Part shown: positions 19,128 to 27,783 of the stretch, piece by piece
Numbering within the stretch: position 1 is the first letter of the stretch
How the letters are laid out: each line of letters opens with the position of its first letter
NCBI GenBank assembly: GCA_937912025.1
Contig: CALDOZ010000003.1
Span: 31,230-95,229, forward strand
Direction: 5' to 3'
Length of the DNA: 64,000 nt
DNA from: an uncultured Clostridia bacterium
GTDB taxonomy: Bacteria; Bacillota; Clostridia; Christensenellales; Borkfalkiaceae
Notes under the pieces: generated by a model
Databases searched by the model: none
Told to the model about the DNA's origin: nothing
The model's input: only the letters and a program-made list of their open reading frames with translations
Position numbers and translations under genes: made by a program

Positions 19128-20401
19128 TATTTAACCTCCGTAACTGCTTTAAGTGCTTTTGCACCTATATCGTTTCTATAATAAGCGTTTTCAAAAGAAA
19201 TTTCTTTAACGAGAGCGTAAGCACCGTCAATTGCCGATTTTAATGAATTTGCAACCTCAGTAGCGCCTAAAACTCTACCGCCGTTAGTTTTTAAAACGCC
19301 GTTTTCAAGTTTAGCGCCGGCAACGTAAACTTTATTCCAAATACTGCCTGGAATATTCATTTCAAAGCCTTTTTGATAAGTTTGAGGATATCCGTTAGAC
19401 GCCATAATTACGCAACAAGCGTGAGCGTCTTTAAACTTAACTTCAATTTTATCAAGCGTGCCGTTTGTTGTTGCTTGCATAACTGTTAAAAGGTCGCTTT
19501 CAAGTAAAGGTAACACTACTTGCGTTTCAGGGTCGCCAAAACGACAGTTATATTCAATAACCTTAGGTCCTTTAGGCGTAAGCATAAGACCAAAATATAA
19601 ACAACCTTTAAAAGTTCTACCTTCGCTATTCATTGCGTTAATTGTAGGAATAAAAATCGTTTCCATACAAATATCAGCAATTTCTTTAGTGTAGTAAGGA
19701 TTAGGAGCGATAGTTCCCATACCGCCCGTGTTTAATCCCGTATCGTTATCGCCAACGCGTTTATGGTCCATTGACGAAATCATAGGAATAACCGTTTTAC
19801 CGTCGGTAAAACTTAAAACGGAAACTTCAGGACCTGTTAAAAATTCTTCAATAACTACCGTTTTACCGCTATTACCAAACATTTCGTCACGCATCATTGA
19901 AATAACGGCGTCTTTTGCTTCATCGCGAGTAGTTGCAATAATTACGCCCTTACCAAGAGCCAATCCGTCCGCTTTAATAACGGTAGGAATAGGCGCTGTT
20001 TCAAGGTATTTAAGCGCGTTTTCTAAATTATCAAAAACTTCGTACTCAGCGGTAGGAATTGAATATTTTTTCATAAGATTTTTTGAAAAAACTTTACTTC
20101 CTTCAATAATAGCCGCTTTTGCCTCAGGTCCAAAACAAGGAATGCCCTTTTCGTTAAGCGCGTCAACGCAACCAAGAACGAGTGGATCGTCCGGCGCTAC
20201 GATAGCGTAATCAATTTTATTATCAACGGCAAATTGAGTAATTTTATCAATTTCTTTAGCGCCAATATTTACGCAAACAGCGTCTTTACTAATACCGCCG
20301 TTACCAGGGAGCGCGTAAATTTCAGTTACGTCTTTATTCTCTTTAATCTTTTTAATAATAGCGTGTTCACGTCCGCCAGAACCGACAACTAAAATCTTCA
20401 T
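19127..20401 (-). CDS. purD: phosphoribosylamine-glycine ligase
   Basis: A 424-residue ATP-grasp enzyme making GAR from phosphoribosylamine, glycine and ATP (step 2). It has MKILVVGSGGREHAI at the N-terminus, PGNGGI (~33), KADGLALGKGVI (~142), GPEVSVLSF (~190), a MGTIAPNPYY loop (~230) and EYNCRFGDPETQVVLP (~285). Length is standard. It is followed with one-base overlap by purL. Confidence 0.97.
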   Translation of the reverse strand: MKILVVGSGGREHAIIKKIKENKDVTEIYALPGNGGISKDAVCVNIGAKEIDKITQFAVDNKIDYAIVAPDDPLVLGCVDALNEKGIPCFGPEAKAAIIEGSKVFSKNLMKKYSIPTAEYEVFDNLENALKYLETAPIPTVIKADGLALGKGVIIATTRDEAKDAVISMMRDEMFGNSGKTVVIEEFLTGPEVSVLSFTDGKTVIPMISSMDHKRVGDNDTGLNTGGMGTIAPNPYYTKEIADICMETIFIPTINAMNSEGRTFKGCLYFGLMLTPKGPKVIEYNCRFGDPETQVVLPLLESDLLTVMQATTNGTLDKIEVKFKDAHACCVIMASNGYPQTYQKGFEMNIPGSIWNKVYVAGAKLENGVLKTNGGRVLGATEVANSLKSAIDGAYALVKEISFENAYYRNDIGAKALKAVTEVK

Positions 20402-20423
20402 AATTTCTCCTAAATTTTAATTA

Positions 20424-21608
20424 TTAGTGGTGGAAAAGTCTTATTCCAATAAACGCAAGTACCATTCCGTATTCGTTACAACGATTTATAACTACGTCGT
20501 CACGAATAGAACCGCCTGCTTCGGCAACGTATTTTACGCCGCTTGCCTTGGCGCGTTTAATATTATCGTCAAATGGGAAGAAAGCGTCTGAGCCAAGAGC
20601 AACACCGTCAATCGTAGCAAGGTATGCTTTTTTATCTTCATCTGTAAACGGAGCAGGTTTAGAAGTAAAATATTTTTCCCAAATACCGTCGGCAGTAACG
20701 TCTTCTTCAGTTTTATTGATATAACCGTCGATAACGTTGTCACGGTCTGGTCTAGCAATTGTTGACTTAAACGGAAGATTTAAAACTTTATCGTGTTGAC
20801 GATAGAACCAAGTATTTGCTTTATCCCCCGCTAAACGAGTGCAATGTATTCTTGATTGTTGACCAGCGCCAACGCCTATTGCTTGACCGTCAACGGCGTA
20901 GCATACCGAGTTAGATTGAGTATATTTTAAAGTTATAAGCGCAATTATAAGGTCACGAATAGCACTTTCAGGCATATCTTTATTTTCAGAAACGATGTTT
21001 TTAAGCATATCGCGATTAATTTCAACGTTATTACGACCTTGCTCGAAAGTAATGCCGAATACTTGTTTACGTTCAGTAACTTCAGGAACGTAATTAGGGT
21101 CTATTTTAACGATATTATAATTGCCTTTTCTTTTTGCTTTTAAAATTTCAAGCGCTTCAGGCTCGTAGCCGGGAGCAATTACACCGTCGGATACTTCTCT
21201 AGCGATAAGTTTAGCGGTAGTTACGTCAACAACGTCTGATAAAGCAACCCAGTCGCCAAACGAACACATTCTATCCGTTCCCCTTGCTCTTGCGTAAGCG
21301 CATGCAAGCGGACTATCGTCAAGACCTTCGATATCGTCTACAAAGCACGCTTTTTTAAGTTTATCTGAAAGTGGAATACCAACCGCCGCCGACGTAGGAC
21401 TAACGTGTTTAAAACTCGTTACGGCAGGAAGGTTAAGCGCTTGTTTTAACTCTTTAACAAGTTGCCAACTGTTAAACGCGTCTAAAAAGTTAATATAGCC
21501 AGGTCTTCCGTTTAAAATTTCAATAGGAAGGTCTGAACCGTCGCGCATATAAATTTTAGAAGGTTTTTGATTAGGGTTACAACCGTATTTTAATTCAAGT
21601 TCTTTCAT
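20424..21608 (-). CDS. AICAR transformylase, stand-alone (no cyclohydrolase domain)
   Basis: The start is the ATG at 21608, which has AGGTGA four bases upstream; a TTG five codons earlier has none. The 394-residue protein is the transformylase half of PurH only: SFKHVSPTSAAVG (catalytic Lys-His, ~62), RGTDRMCSFGDW (~110), DGQAIGVGAGQQSRIHCTRLA (~240) and SDAFFPFDDNI (~350). It transfers a formyl group from 10-formyl-THF to AICAR (step 9). The MGS-like IMP cyclohydrolase domain is absent, and the missing activity is supplied by the adjacent PurO. Some databases call this PurH or PurH2. Confidence 0.93.
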   Translation of the reverse strand: MKELELKYGCNPNQKPSKIYMRDGSDLPIEILNGRPGYINFLDAFNSWQLVKELKQALNLPAVTSFKHVSPTSAAVGIPLSDKLKKACFVDDIEGLDDSPLACAYARARGTDRMCSFGDWVALSDVVDVTTAKLIAREVSDGVIAPGYEPEALEILKAKRKGNYNIVKIDPNYVPEVTERKQVFGITFEQGRNNVEINRDMLKNIVSENKDMPESAIRDLIIALITLKYTQSNSVCYAVDGQAIGVGAGQQSRIHCTRLAGDKANTWFYRQHDKVLNLPFKSTIARPDRDNVIDGYINKTEEDVTADGIWEKYFTSKPAPFTDEDKKAYLATIDGVALGSDAFFPFDDNIKRAKASGVKYVAEAGGSIRDDVVINRCNEYGMVLAFIGIRLFHH

Positions 21609-21619
21609 TATATCACCTA

Positions 21620-22336
21620 TCAATTTTTATTAATCATTCTACTATCAATTTCGCCCGTTTGTAAGTCTGTATAACGAACGTAAAGTGAAATTTTGTTGTT
21701 TTCGTCGAGATTATTCCAAAGTTTAGACGTAAACTCGTCGATATCATCACAAATAGCAACGCGTTCAGGCTCGCCTTGGAAGGTAGGAATTGGGTTACCG
21801 TCGGTAACGTAAGTATGAATAAAATGACCTAAACCGCAAATTGGGTTAAACTCAAACGTATAGCGATTGCAAGTCGTTCCTTCAGCGTCGGCGCTTTTTA
21901 AAATACTCATTTTATAAGTAAAATCGTTATTATTAAAAGTAATCATACCGCTAATTCTTGGAGTAAGGTTAGGAGCGTCAGGTTCAAACTCTCTACTTCT
22001 TAACGAATTTTCAAAAGTGTCGCCATTCTTAATACCGTTATAAATAGTATCAGTTTGGTCGCCGTTAGTCACTATGAGATTGTTATTAATTTTTCTAACC
22101 GCAGCGTAAATAATTAAACTTGGATCTTCTACCTTACTTGCATCAAACGGCTCGGTGTAAATTACCCCATCTTTTTCAGTAAATATACGGTTACGACTGT
22201 TATTGCTTCTACCCATAATAAAGTACGCAGAGCAAGCCTTTTTACCGTCTTTAGTTTTACCTAAAACAATTCCCCTACCAACGTAAGGATTACCTTTAAT
22301 AAGTTCGCCAATGTCGTTAATTTTATAAATATTCAT
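21620..22336 (-). CDS. purO: IMP cyclohydrolase, PurO type
   Basis: A 238-residue protein beginning MNIYKINDIGELIKGNPYVGRGIVLG and containing a FIMGRSNNSRNRIF motif near residue 40, the signature of the PurO/COG3363 family first known from archaea. It closes FAICAR to IMP (step 10). This is the expected partner of the transformylase-only protein downstream. GGLGH-like ICGLGHFIHTY near residue 168 is another recognisable family segment. The fold is unrelated to the PurH cyclohydrolase domain. Confidence 0.9.
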   Translation of the reverse strand: MNIYKINDIGELIKGNPYVGRGIVLGKTKDGKKACSAYFIMGRSNNSRNRIFTEKDGVIYTEPFDASKVEDPSLIIYAAVRKINNNLIVTNGDQTDTIYNGIKNGDTFENSLRSREFEPDAPNLTPRISGMITFNNNDFTYKMSILKSADAEGTTCNRYTFEFNPICGLGHFIHTYVTDGNPIPTFQGEPERVAICDDIDEFTSKLWNNLDENNKISLYVRYTDLQTGEIDSRMINKN

Positions 22337-22364
22337 ACAACTTTCCTTTTAGTGTTTTTATATT

Positions 22365-22976
22365 TTAGTTTTTTATTATGCTTGCGCATACTTTTTCAAC
22401 TGATAACGGAAGTATTTTCCATTCCGCTTGTTTCATTACGCGTTTTTGTAATTTTTCAGGAGTATCGCCGTCTTTTACAGCAACTGCTTTTTGCATTATA
22501 ATTTCGCCACCGTCTGGAATTTCATTTACGAAATGTACCGTTGCGCCCGTTACTTTTACGCCTTTTTTAAGCGCTTCTTCGTGAACTTTCAACCCGTAAA
22601 ACCCTTTTCCGCAAAAAGACGGTATTAACGACGGGTGAACGTTTATAATGCGTTTTTGGTATCTATTTGTAAAGTTTTCGCTTAATATACTCATAAAGCC
22701 CGCAAGAACTATAACGTCTGTGCCTACTTTTTCAAGTTCGCTTATTATAGCGTCTTCAAACGCTTGTTGACTACCCGTTGCTTTTTTAGTTACTACGGCA
22801 GTTTTTATGGACGCGTTTTCTGCCCTTTTTAAAGCGTAAGCATTTTCGTTATTAGATATAACAAGCGCAATTTCACCGCTATTTATAATGCCTGAATGCT
22901 CTGCGTCTATAAGCGCTTGAAGATTAGTTCCACCGCCCGATACGAGTACGGAAATCACCGCTTTACCGTTTACCAT
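22365..22976 (-). CDS. purN: phosphoribosylglycinamide formyltransferase
   Basis: A 203-residue GAR transformylase using 10-formyl-THF (step 3). Motifs: VSGGGTNLQALIDA (phosphate binding, ~10-23), VLAGFMSIL (~95), NVHPSLIPSFCGKGFYG with the catalytic Asn-x-His-Pro-Ser (~115) and VTGATVHFVNEIPDGGEI with the catalytic Asp (~142-158). AAGGAG upstream of the start. Confidence 0.96.
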   Translation of the reverse strand: MVNGKAVISVLVSGGGTNLQALIDAEHSGIINSGEIALVISNNENAYALKRAENASIKTAVVTKKATGSQQAFEDAIISELEKVGTDVIVLAGFMSILSENFTNRYQKRIINVHPSLIPSFCGKGFYGLKVHEEALKKGVKVTGATVHFVNEIPDGGEIIMQKAVAVKDGDTPEKLQKRVMKQAEWKILPLSVEKVCASIIKN

Positions 22977-23058
22977 AAAATCTCCTTAATAAACTGCAAA
23001 TAGCGTTTAATCTACCTATAGCACAGTTTTGCTAAAATAAACTAAACGCTCACGTTTT
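22977..23058 (-). other. structured spacer between purM and purN
   Basis: The 82-bp gap is the widest inside the operon after the purE-purC gap. On the minus strand it contains AGCGTTTA ... TAAACGCT enclosing a second pairing, TAGCAAAA.../...TGTGCTA. There is no T run after the outer stem, so it is an internal hairpin (processing or stability) rather than a terminator. Inference only. Confidence 0.4.
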
Positions 23059-24102
23059 TTAAATAATAGTTATTTTATCGCTTGATTTGATAATTTTACC
23101 GATAACGTACGCATCTTCGCCGTTAGCCTTTAAAATTTCAAGCGCTTTATCTACGTCACTTGCCGATACAACGATACTCATACCAACGCCCATATTAAAC
23201 GTGTTGAACATATCGCGTTCGCAAATTCCGCCTTCTTTTGCAATAAGATTAAATATTGGAAGTACTCTAACAGAACTTCTAACAATTTCAGCGCCAAGCC
23301 CGTCAGGAATACTTCTTGGAATATTTTCATAAAAACCACCGCCGGTAATGTGCGAAATACCTTTAACTTTAACTTGTTCCATTAAAGCAAGTACTGGTTT
23401 AACGTAAATTCTTGTTGGAGTTAATAACGTTTCGCCAATTGATTTACCACCAAGTTCTGCTATAGGCTCTTTAATATTAACGTTTTCAACGTCTAAAACT
23501 TTACGAACGAGTGAAAAACCGTTAGAGTGTACACCGCTTGATGGAAGCGCAATAATAACGTCGCCTTCTTGCATAGTTTTATTGTCAATAATAGCGCTTT
23601 TATCAACAACGCCCGTGCAATATCCTGCAAGGTCGTATTCGTCGATAGGATAAAAACCTGGCATTTCGGCAGTTTCGCCACCGATTAACGCAGCGCCTGC
23701 TTGAACGCAACCTTCGCAAACGCCTTTAACTATGTCAGCAATGCGTTCAGGATAGTTTTTACCACAAGCAATATAGTCAAGGAAAAAGAGTGGTTTAGCG
23801 CCCGAACAAATAATATCGTTTACGCACATTGCAACGCAGTCGATACCTACGGTGTCGTGCTTATCCATTAAAAATGCAATTTTAAGTTTTGTACCTACGC
23901 CGTCAGTACCGCTAACGAGTACAGGACGAGTAATGCCCGTAAGATCAAGTTCAAATAAACCGCCAAAACCGCCAACGTCTGAACAAACGCCTTTAGTCAT
24001 AGTAGTTGCTATATGTTTTTTCATAAGTTCTACCGCTTTGTAACCAGCAGTAATATCTACGCCCGCTGCAGCGTAAACGTCCGATTTAGATTGTGAGTGC
24101 AT
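23059..24102 (-). CDS. purM: phosphoribosylformylglycinamidine cyclo-ligase
   Basis: A 347-residue AIR synthase (step 5, FGAM + ATP to AIR). Motifs: YAAAGVDITAGYKAVE (~10), VLVSGTDGVGTKLKIA (~60), GIDCVAMCVNDIICSGAKPLFFLDY (~85), GGETAEMPG (~140), GVHSNGFSLVRK (~190) and ITGGGFYENIPR (~255). Full length and ordinary. Confidence 0.97.
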   Translation of the reverse strand: MHSQSKSDVYAAAGVDITAGYKAVELMKKHIATTMTKGVCSDVGGFGGLFELDLTGITRPVLVSGTDGVGTKLKIAFLMDKHDTVGIDCVAMCVNDIICSGAKPLFFLDYIACGKNYPERIADIVKGVCEGCVQAGAALIGGETAEMPGFYPIDEYDLAGYCTGVVDKSAIIDNKTMQEGDVIIALPSSGVHSNGFSLVRKVLDVENVNIKEPIAELGGKSIGETLLTPTRIYVKPVLALMEQVKVKGISHITGGGFYENIPRSIPDGLGAEIVRSSVRVLPIFNLIAKEGGICERDMFNTFNMGVGMSIVVSASDVDKALEILKANGEDAYVIGKIIKSSDKITII

Positions 24103-24112
24103 AATCTTCTCC

Positions 24113-25543
24113 TTAATTTTTTTCTTTTCCGTTCCAGCAGTATGTACAAAGTTTACAAGGCTCTATACCTACTGATTTTATTAACCCTTCAAGTGATTGG
24201 AATTCAAGTGAAGAGAATTTAAACTTGTCGCAAATACATTTTCTCATCGCTTTACCGCGTTCTGTATTAGAGTCGCTATATTCGTCGATATGTTTAAGAC
24301 CTTCTTCACCTTCAAGTTCAATTATAGTTCTTCTCGTAATAAGTTCAAGTTCGTTGTTAGCGCGTGAGAAATTGAGATATTTACATCCATACATAATCGG
24401 CGGACACGCTGAACGCATGTGAACTGATTTTGCGCCGTTAGTGTATAAAAATTCAACCGTTTCTTTAAGTTGCGTTCCTCTAACGATAGAATCGTCAACG
24501 AATAACAAATTCTTACCTTCAATAAGGTCGTGAATAGGAATTTGTTTCATTTTAGCAATTTTGTTTCTATCTATTTGCTTAGCAGGGGTAAAACTTCTTG
24601 CCCAAGTAGGAGTGTATTTAATGTAAGGGCGAGCAAATTGAACTCCGCTTTTATTACTGTAACCTATTGCGTGAGGAGTTCCTGAATCCGGAACACCGCT
24701 AACGTAGTCAAGAGTTTCAGTAATGCCCTTTTTAATATCTTCTTCAGCTAAAATTTCGCCGTTTTTATAACGCATTGTTTCTACGTTTACGCCTTCGTAA
24801 GTTGAAGTTGGGTATCCGTAATACGTCCATAAAAACAAACACATTCTCATATCGTCGTTAGGTTTAGCAAGTTGAGTTAAACGGTTAGGTGTGAGCGAAA
24901 TTATTTCGCCAGGACCTAATTCCTTTTCGTTTTTATAACCTAATTTTTGATATGCGAACGATTCAAACGAAACGGCGTAACCGTTATCGTCTTTACCAAC
25001 GAGTATTGGCAAGCGCCCGTACTTATCACGAGCGGCGATAATTGAACCGTCGTTAAGTAATATTAAAATTGATGCAGTTCCGTCAATTACGTCTTGCGCA
25101 AATTTAATACCCTCTACGAAATTTTCTTTCATATCTATTAACGCGCCGATAAGTTCTGTTGAGTTTACTTTTCCACCAGTCATAGCGTCAAAATGACCGC
25201 GACTTGTTTTAAAATATTTTTCAATCAACTCGTCGGCATTATTTATCATACCAACGAAACAAATAGCGTACGCTCCAAGATGAGAACGAAGTAATAATGG
25301 TTGAGGGTCAGTATCGCTTATACAACCTATTGCGCTAGCTCCATGCATTTCATCAAAAATATGCTCGAACTTAGTACGGAACGGAGAATTTTCAATATTG
25401 TGAATTTTTCTTTGCAAGCCTATTTCTTTATCGTAAGCCGCAAGGCCACCACGACGCGTTCCAAGGTGAGAGTGATAGTCAACACCAAAGAAAACGTCTG
25501 GTAGGCATTCAAGTTTTGAGGTTATTCCAAAAAAACCGCCCAT
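24113..25543 (-). CDS. amidophosphoribosyltransferase-like protein lacking the glutaminase cysteine
   Basis: 476 residues, with GGAGG upstream. The C-terminal phosphoribosyltransferase half is intact: PRPP loop NLLFVDDSIVRGTQ (~345), SACPPIMYGCKYL and a terminal C-x-x-C (CKLCTYCW) like the Fe-S ligands of Bacillus PurF. The N-terminal half has the Ntn glutaminase fold but begins M-G-G-F-F-G-I, where active PurF has M-C-G-I-x-G; the nucleophilic Cys is absent, and the downstream N-G of the oxyanion site is V-G (~97-98). As the only PurF in this operon it should catalyse step 1 with ammonia, or with a separate glutaminase. I recall the same Cys-less form from other Clostridia. Confidence 0.85.
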   Translation of the reverse strand: MGGFFGITSKLECLPDVFFGVDYHSHLGTRRGGLAAYDKEIGLQRKIHNIENSPFRTKFEHIFDEMHGASAIGCISDTDPQPLLLRSHLGAYAICFVGMINNADELIEKYFKTSRGHFDAMTGGKVNSTELIGALIDMKENFVEGIKFAQDVIDGTASILILLNDGSIIAARDKYGRLPILVGKDDNGYAVSFESFAYQKLGYKNEKELGPGEIISLTPNRLTQLAKPNDDMRMCLFLWTYYGYPTSTYEGVNVETMRYKNGEILAEEDIKKGITETLDYVSGVPDSGTPHAIGYSNKSGVQFARPYIKYTPTWARSFTPAKQIDRNKIAKMKQIPIHDLIEGKNLLFVDDSIVRGTQLKETVEFLYTNGAKSVHMRSACPPIMYGCKYLNFSRANNELELITRRTIIELEGEEGLKHIDEYSDSNTERGKAMRKCICDKFKFSSLEFQSLEGLIKSVGIEPCKLCTYCWNGKEKN

Positions 25544-25567
25544 TATATCCCTCCAAATTTATTTTAA

Positions 25568-26254
25568 TTAAGCGAAAAACAATTTAGAAAGTGTCATTGG
25601 GTCGATATACTTACCGTCTTTATAAACACGCATATTACCAGAAGCAATTTCGTCGATAAGCATAACGTCGCCGTTAGGGTCGTAACCAAACTCAAACTTA
25701 ATATCGTAAAGGTCAAGACCTTTTTCTTTAAGATCGTCTGCTACGATTTTAGTTATTTGTTGAGTCATAAGTTTAATATCGTCGTATTGCTTAGCAGTCA
25801 TAACTTTAAGGTCAATAAGTCCGTCTTTAGTAACGAGTGGATCGCCCTTAGCGTCGTTTTTAAAAGTTGTTTCAACGTACGCTGGAAGGTCTGCGCCTTC
25901 TTCAATATAGTCGCTATAACGACGGTAAAAACTACCAACCGCTTTATAACGGCAAATTACTTCAAGCCCTTTACCAAACACCTTTGCAGGAAGAACTTCC
26001 ATAGTTGTATCGTCAAGATTTGCGCTAACGTAGTGAGTTTTAATACCTGCGTTATTAATTTTCTCAAAGAAATAAATAGACATACGAAGGTTAACGTCGC
26101 CAACGCCGTCAATAGTAAGACCAACTGAGTTTTCACCTGGGTCAAAAACACCGTCTTTACCTGTGCAATCATCTTTAAATTTTAAAAGATAATTACCGTT
26201 ATCAAGTGCGAATACGTCTTTAGTTTTTCCTGTGTATACGAGGCTTTTTTTCAT
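25568..26254 (-). CDS. purC: phosphoribosylaminoimidazole-succinocarboxamide synthase
   Basis: A 228-residue SAICAR synthetase (step 7, CAIR + aspartate + ATP). Motifs: GKTKDVFALDNGNYLLKFKDD (~9), EVICRYKAVGSFYRRY (~97-112), DIKFEFGY (~188) and LIDEIASGNMRVY (~200). Standard length for the short bacterial form. Confidence 0.96.
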   Translation of the reverse strand: MKKSLVYTGKTKDVFALDNGNYLLKFKDDCTGKDGVFDPGENSVGLTIDGVGDVNLRMSIYFFEKINNAGIKTHYVSANLDDTTMEVLPAKVFGKGLEVICRYKAVGSFYRRYSDYIEEGADLPAYVETTFKNDAKGDPLVTKDGLIDLKVMTAKQYDDIKLMTQQITKIVADDLKEKGLDLYDIKFEFGYDPNGDVMLIDEIASGNMRVYKDGKYIDPMTLSKLFFA

Positions 26255-26335
26255 AAAATTTCTCCTTAATATAATAAAAATTTTTAATTTTAATTTTGAG
26301 TACGCTTTTAATATAAAGCGTTTGGTTTTGCCATT

Positions 26336-26830
26336 TTATTTATTGAGCATTTTGCTAATTTCTTCGTCTTTTGCTAAAACCTTTTTAGCGTCTGACGCGC
26401 GTTTATCGTCAAGTTTTTTAGCAAGGTCAGCATCTTCTACCGCAATAATTTGAGCAGCAAGTAAGGCTGCGTTTCCAGCGCCGTTAATAGCAACTGTAGC
26501 AACGGGAATACCCGTTGGCATTTGAACGGTTGAAAGTAACGCGTCCATTCCATCAAGGTTAGTCGATTTACAAGGAATACCAATAACGGGTAAAGTTGTA
26601 TTTGCGGCAATAGCCCCTGCTAAATGCGCAGCCATACCAGCAGCGGCAATTATAACGCCAAAACCATTTTTACGAGCGTTTAAAGCAAAGTCGCGTGCTT
26701 CAACGGGTGTTCTATGCGCCGAATAAACGTGAACTTCAAAAGGAATACCTAAAAGGTCTAACATATCGGTTGCTTTTTTAACTATTGGTAAATCGCTATC
26801 GCTACCCATTACAATTCCAACTTTTTTCAT
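26336..26830 (-). CDS. purE: N5-carboxyaminoimidazole ribonucleotide mutase
   Basis: A 164-residue PurE with GSDSDLPIVKKA (~9), SAHRTPVEARDFA (~39) and AAAGMAAHLAGAIAANTTLPVIGIP (~65), a class I pattern. Class I normally needs PurK to make N5-CAIR; no purK lies in the operon. It may be elsewhere, or carboxylation may be non-enzymatic. First gene of the operon, 110 bp downstream of the ZTP-switch platform. Confidence 0.95.
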   Translation of the reverse strand: MKKVGIVMGSDSDLPIVKKATDMLDLLGIPFEVHVYSAHRTPVEARDFALNARKNGFGVIIAAAGMAAHLAGAIAANTTLPVIGIPCKSTNLDGMDALLSTVQMPTGIPVATVAINGAGNAALLAAQIIAVEDADLAKKLDDKRASDAKKVLAKDEEISKMLNK

Positions 26831-26900
26831 AAATTACTCCTTGTAGTTTAATTTTATGTAATACATATAAACATTCTAACGTCGTTATACAATTTAAAAA

Positions 26901-27018
26901 GGGCGCACTAAACCCATACGGTTTTATAACGTACGGTCATGTGCGCCCAGACGGTCGGCATAATAATCGCTCTTTGTTCCTATGTGGTGCTCCACTAATA
27001 CCGTCAGTTGCAAAGAAC
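26901..27018 (-). promoter_or_regulatory. ZTP riboswitch (pfl motif) with overlapping terminator
   Basis: On the minus strand: P1 GTTCTTTG/CAAAGAGC (complements 27011-27018 and 26969-26976), a J1/2 loop containing AACTGACGG, P2 GTGG-AGCA-CCAC, then GCCGACCGTCTGGGC. The ACGG of the loop can pair with CCGT as the pseudoknot, and CTGGGC is the conserved 3' block. The GGGC of that block is also the first arm of a terminator, GGGCGCAC/GTGCGCCC plus T run (26901-26948). Aptamer and terminator are therefore mutually exclusive: a ZTP-activated ON switch for purE onward. Confidence 0.92.
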
Positions 27019-27037
27019 GTATAACGTTGATAGTGAA

Positions 27038-27066
27038 AGTATATCATTTTTTTTTATCTTAGTCAA
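27038..27066 (-). promoter_or_regulatory. promoter of the purine operon
   Basis: On the minus strand TTGACT (complement 27061-27066), 17 bp, TATACT (complement 27038-27043). It places the transcript start about a dozen bases before P1 of the ZTP aptamer. No PurR-type site was recognised. Confidence 0.8.
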
Positions 27067-27161
27067 TTAAATAAAATAAATAAAAATATATATTTTTAAC
27101 TTTTATAAATTTATTACGTTAACATATAAAACGTATGAGCATACATATCAATTTTACAACT

Positions 27162-27204
27162 AAAAAATAACGCGTGCATAGACGCTACGTCTATTCACGC
27201 GTTA
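27162..27204 (-). terminator. terminator of the hydrolase-mntP unit
   Basis: AACGCGTG and CACGCGTT enclose ATAGACG/CGTCTAT with a CTA loop. On the minus strand it is followed by TATTTTTT. The stem overlaps the mntP stop region. Confidence 0.85.
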
Positions 27205-27783
27205 AATTATACCGCTTATAAATATTTCAACACCAATAATTAGCAAAATAATTCCGCCGAAAATTGATGCTTTACATGCAAAAATCGTTCCAAACTTTTT
27301 ACCTAAAACTACGCCTATCGTACAAATTATAAACGTTACTATCGCTATTACCAAAACGCATACGATAGCCATTACGAGATTATAACTTGCCATTGTAAAC
27401 CCTGCCGATAACGCATCTATTGAAGTTGCTATTCCTTGAACTATCAACGCCCCAAAACCAAACGTGCGGCATTTATTTTCTTCGTTATTATTCTTAACGC
27501 CTTCAACAATCATTTTACCGCCTATAAAAGCAAGTAAAATAAGCGCTATATACGGAATAAAAACTTCAAACACCTTAAAATATTGAACTACGGTGGTTAC
27601 TAAAAACCAACCTATAAACGGCATTATTGCTTGAAAAGCAGCAAAAGTGCCGGCAACGGCAATCATTTTAGGTTTTTTCATACAAGGCTCGTTAAGTCCG
27701 TTTGCAAGAGAAACGGAAAAAGCGTCCATGCTTAGACCTATTCCCAACGCAATTGCGCTTAGAAAGAAAGTAAAATCAAACAT
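27202..27783 (-). CDS. mntP: manganese efflux pump, MntP family
   Basis: A 193-residue membrane protein with six helices and the two family motifs GLSMDAFSVSLANG (~17-30) and GIATSIDALSAGFTM (~112-126), whose Asp residues lie in the membrane. MntP exports Mn2+. No yybP-ykoY manganese riboswitch precedes it; instead its ATG overlaps the stop of the upstream hydrolase by one base (TAATG), so it is expressed with that gene. The coupling of a metal exporter to a metal-dependent hydrolase may reflect a shared metal. Confidence 0.93.
   Translation of the reverse strand: MFDFTFFLSAIALGIGLSMDAFSVSLANGLNEPCMKKPKMIAVAGTFAAFQAIMPFIGWFLVTTVVQYFKVFEVFIPYIALILLAFIGGKMIVEGVKNNNEENKCRTFGFGALIVQGIATSIDALSAGFTMASYNLVMAIVCVLVIAIVTFIICTIGVVLGKKFGTIFACKASIFGGIILLIIGVEIFISGII

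Noticed and set aside
26901..27018. 6S RNA or PRPP riboswitch upstream of purE
   Set aside because: The P1/P2 arrangement, ACGG-CCGT pseudoknot and CTGGGC block match the ZTP motif; there is no rod-like open-bubble structure.
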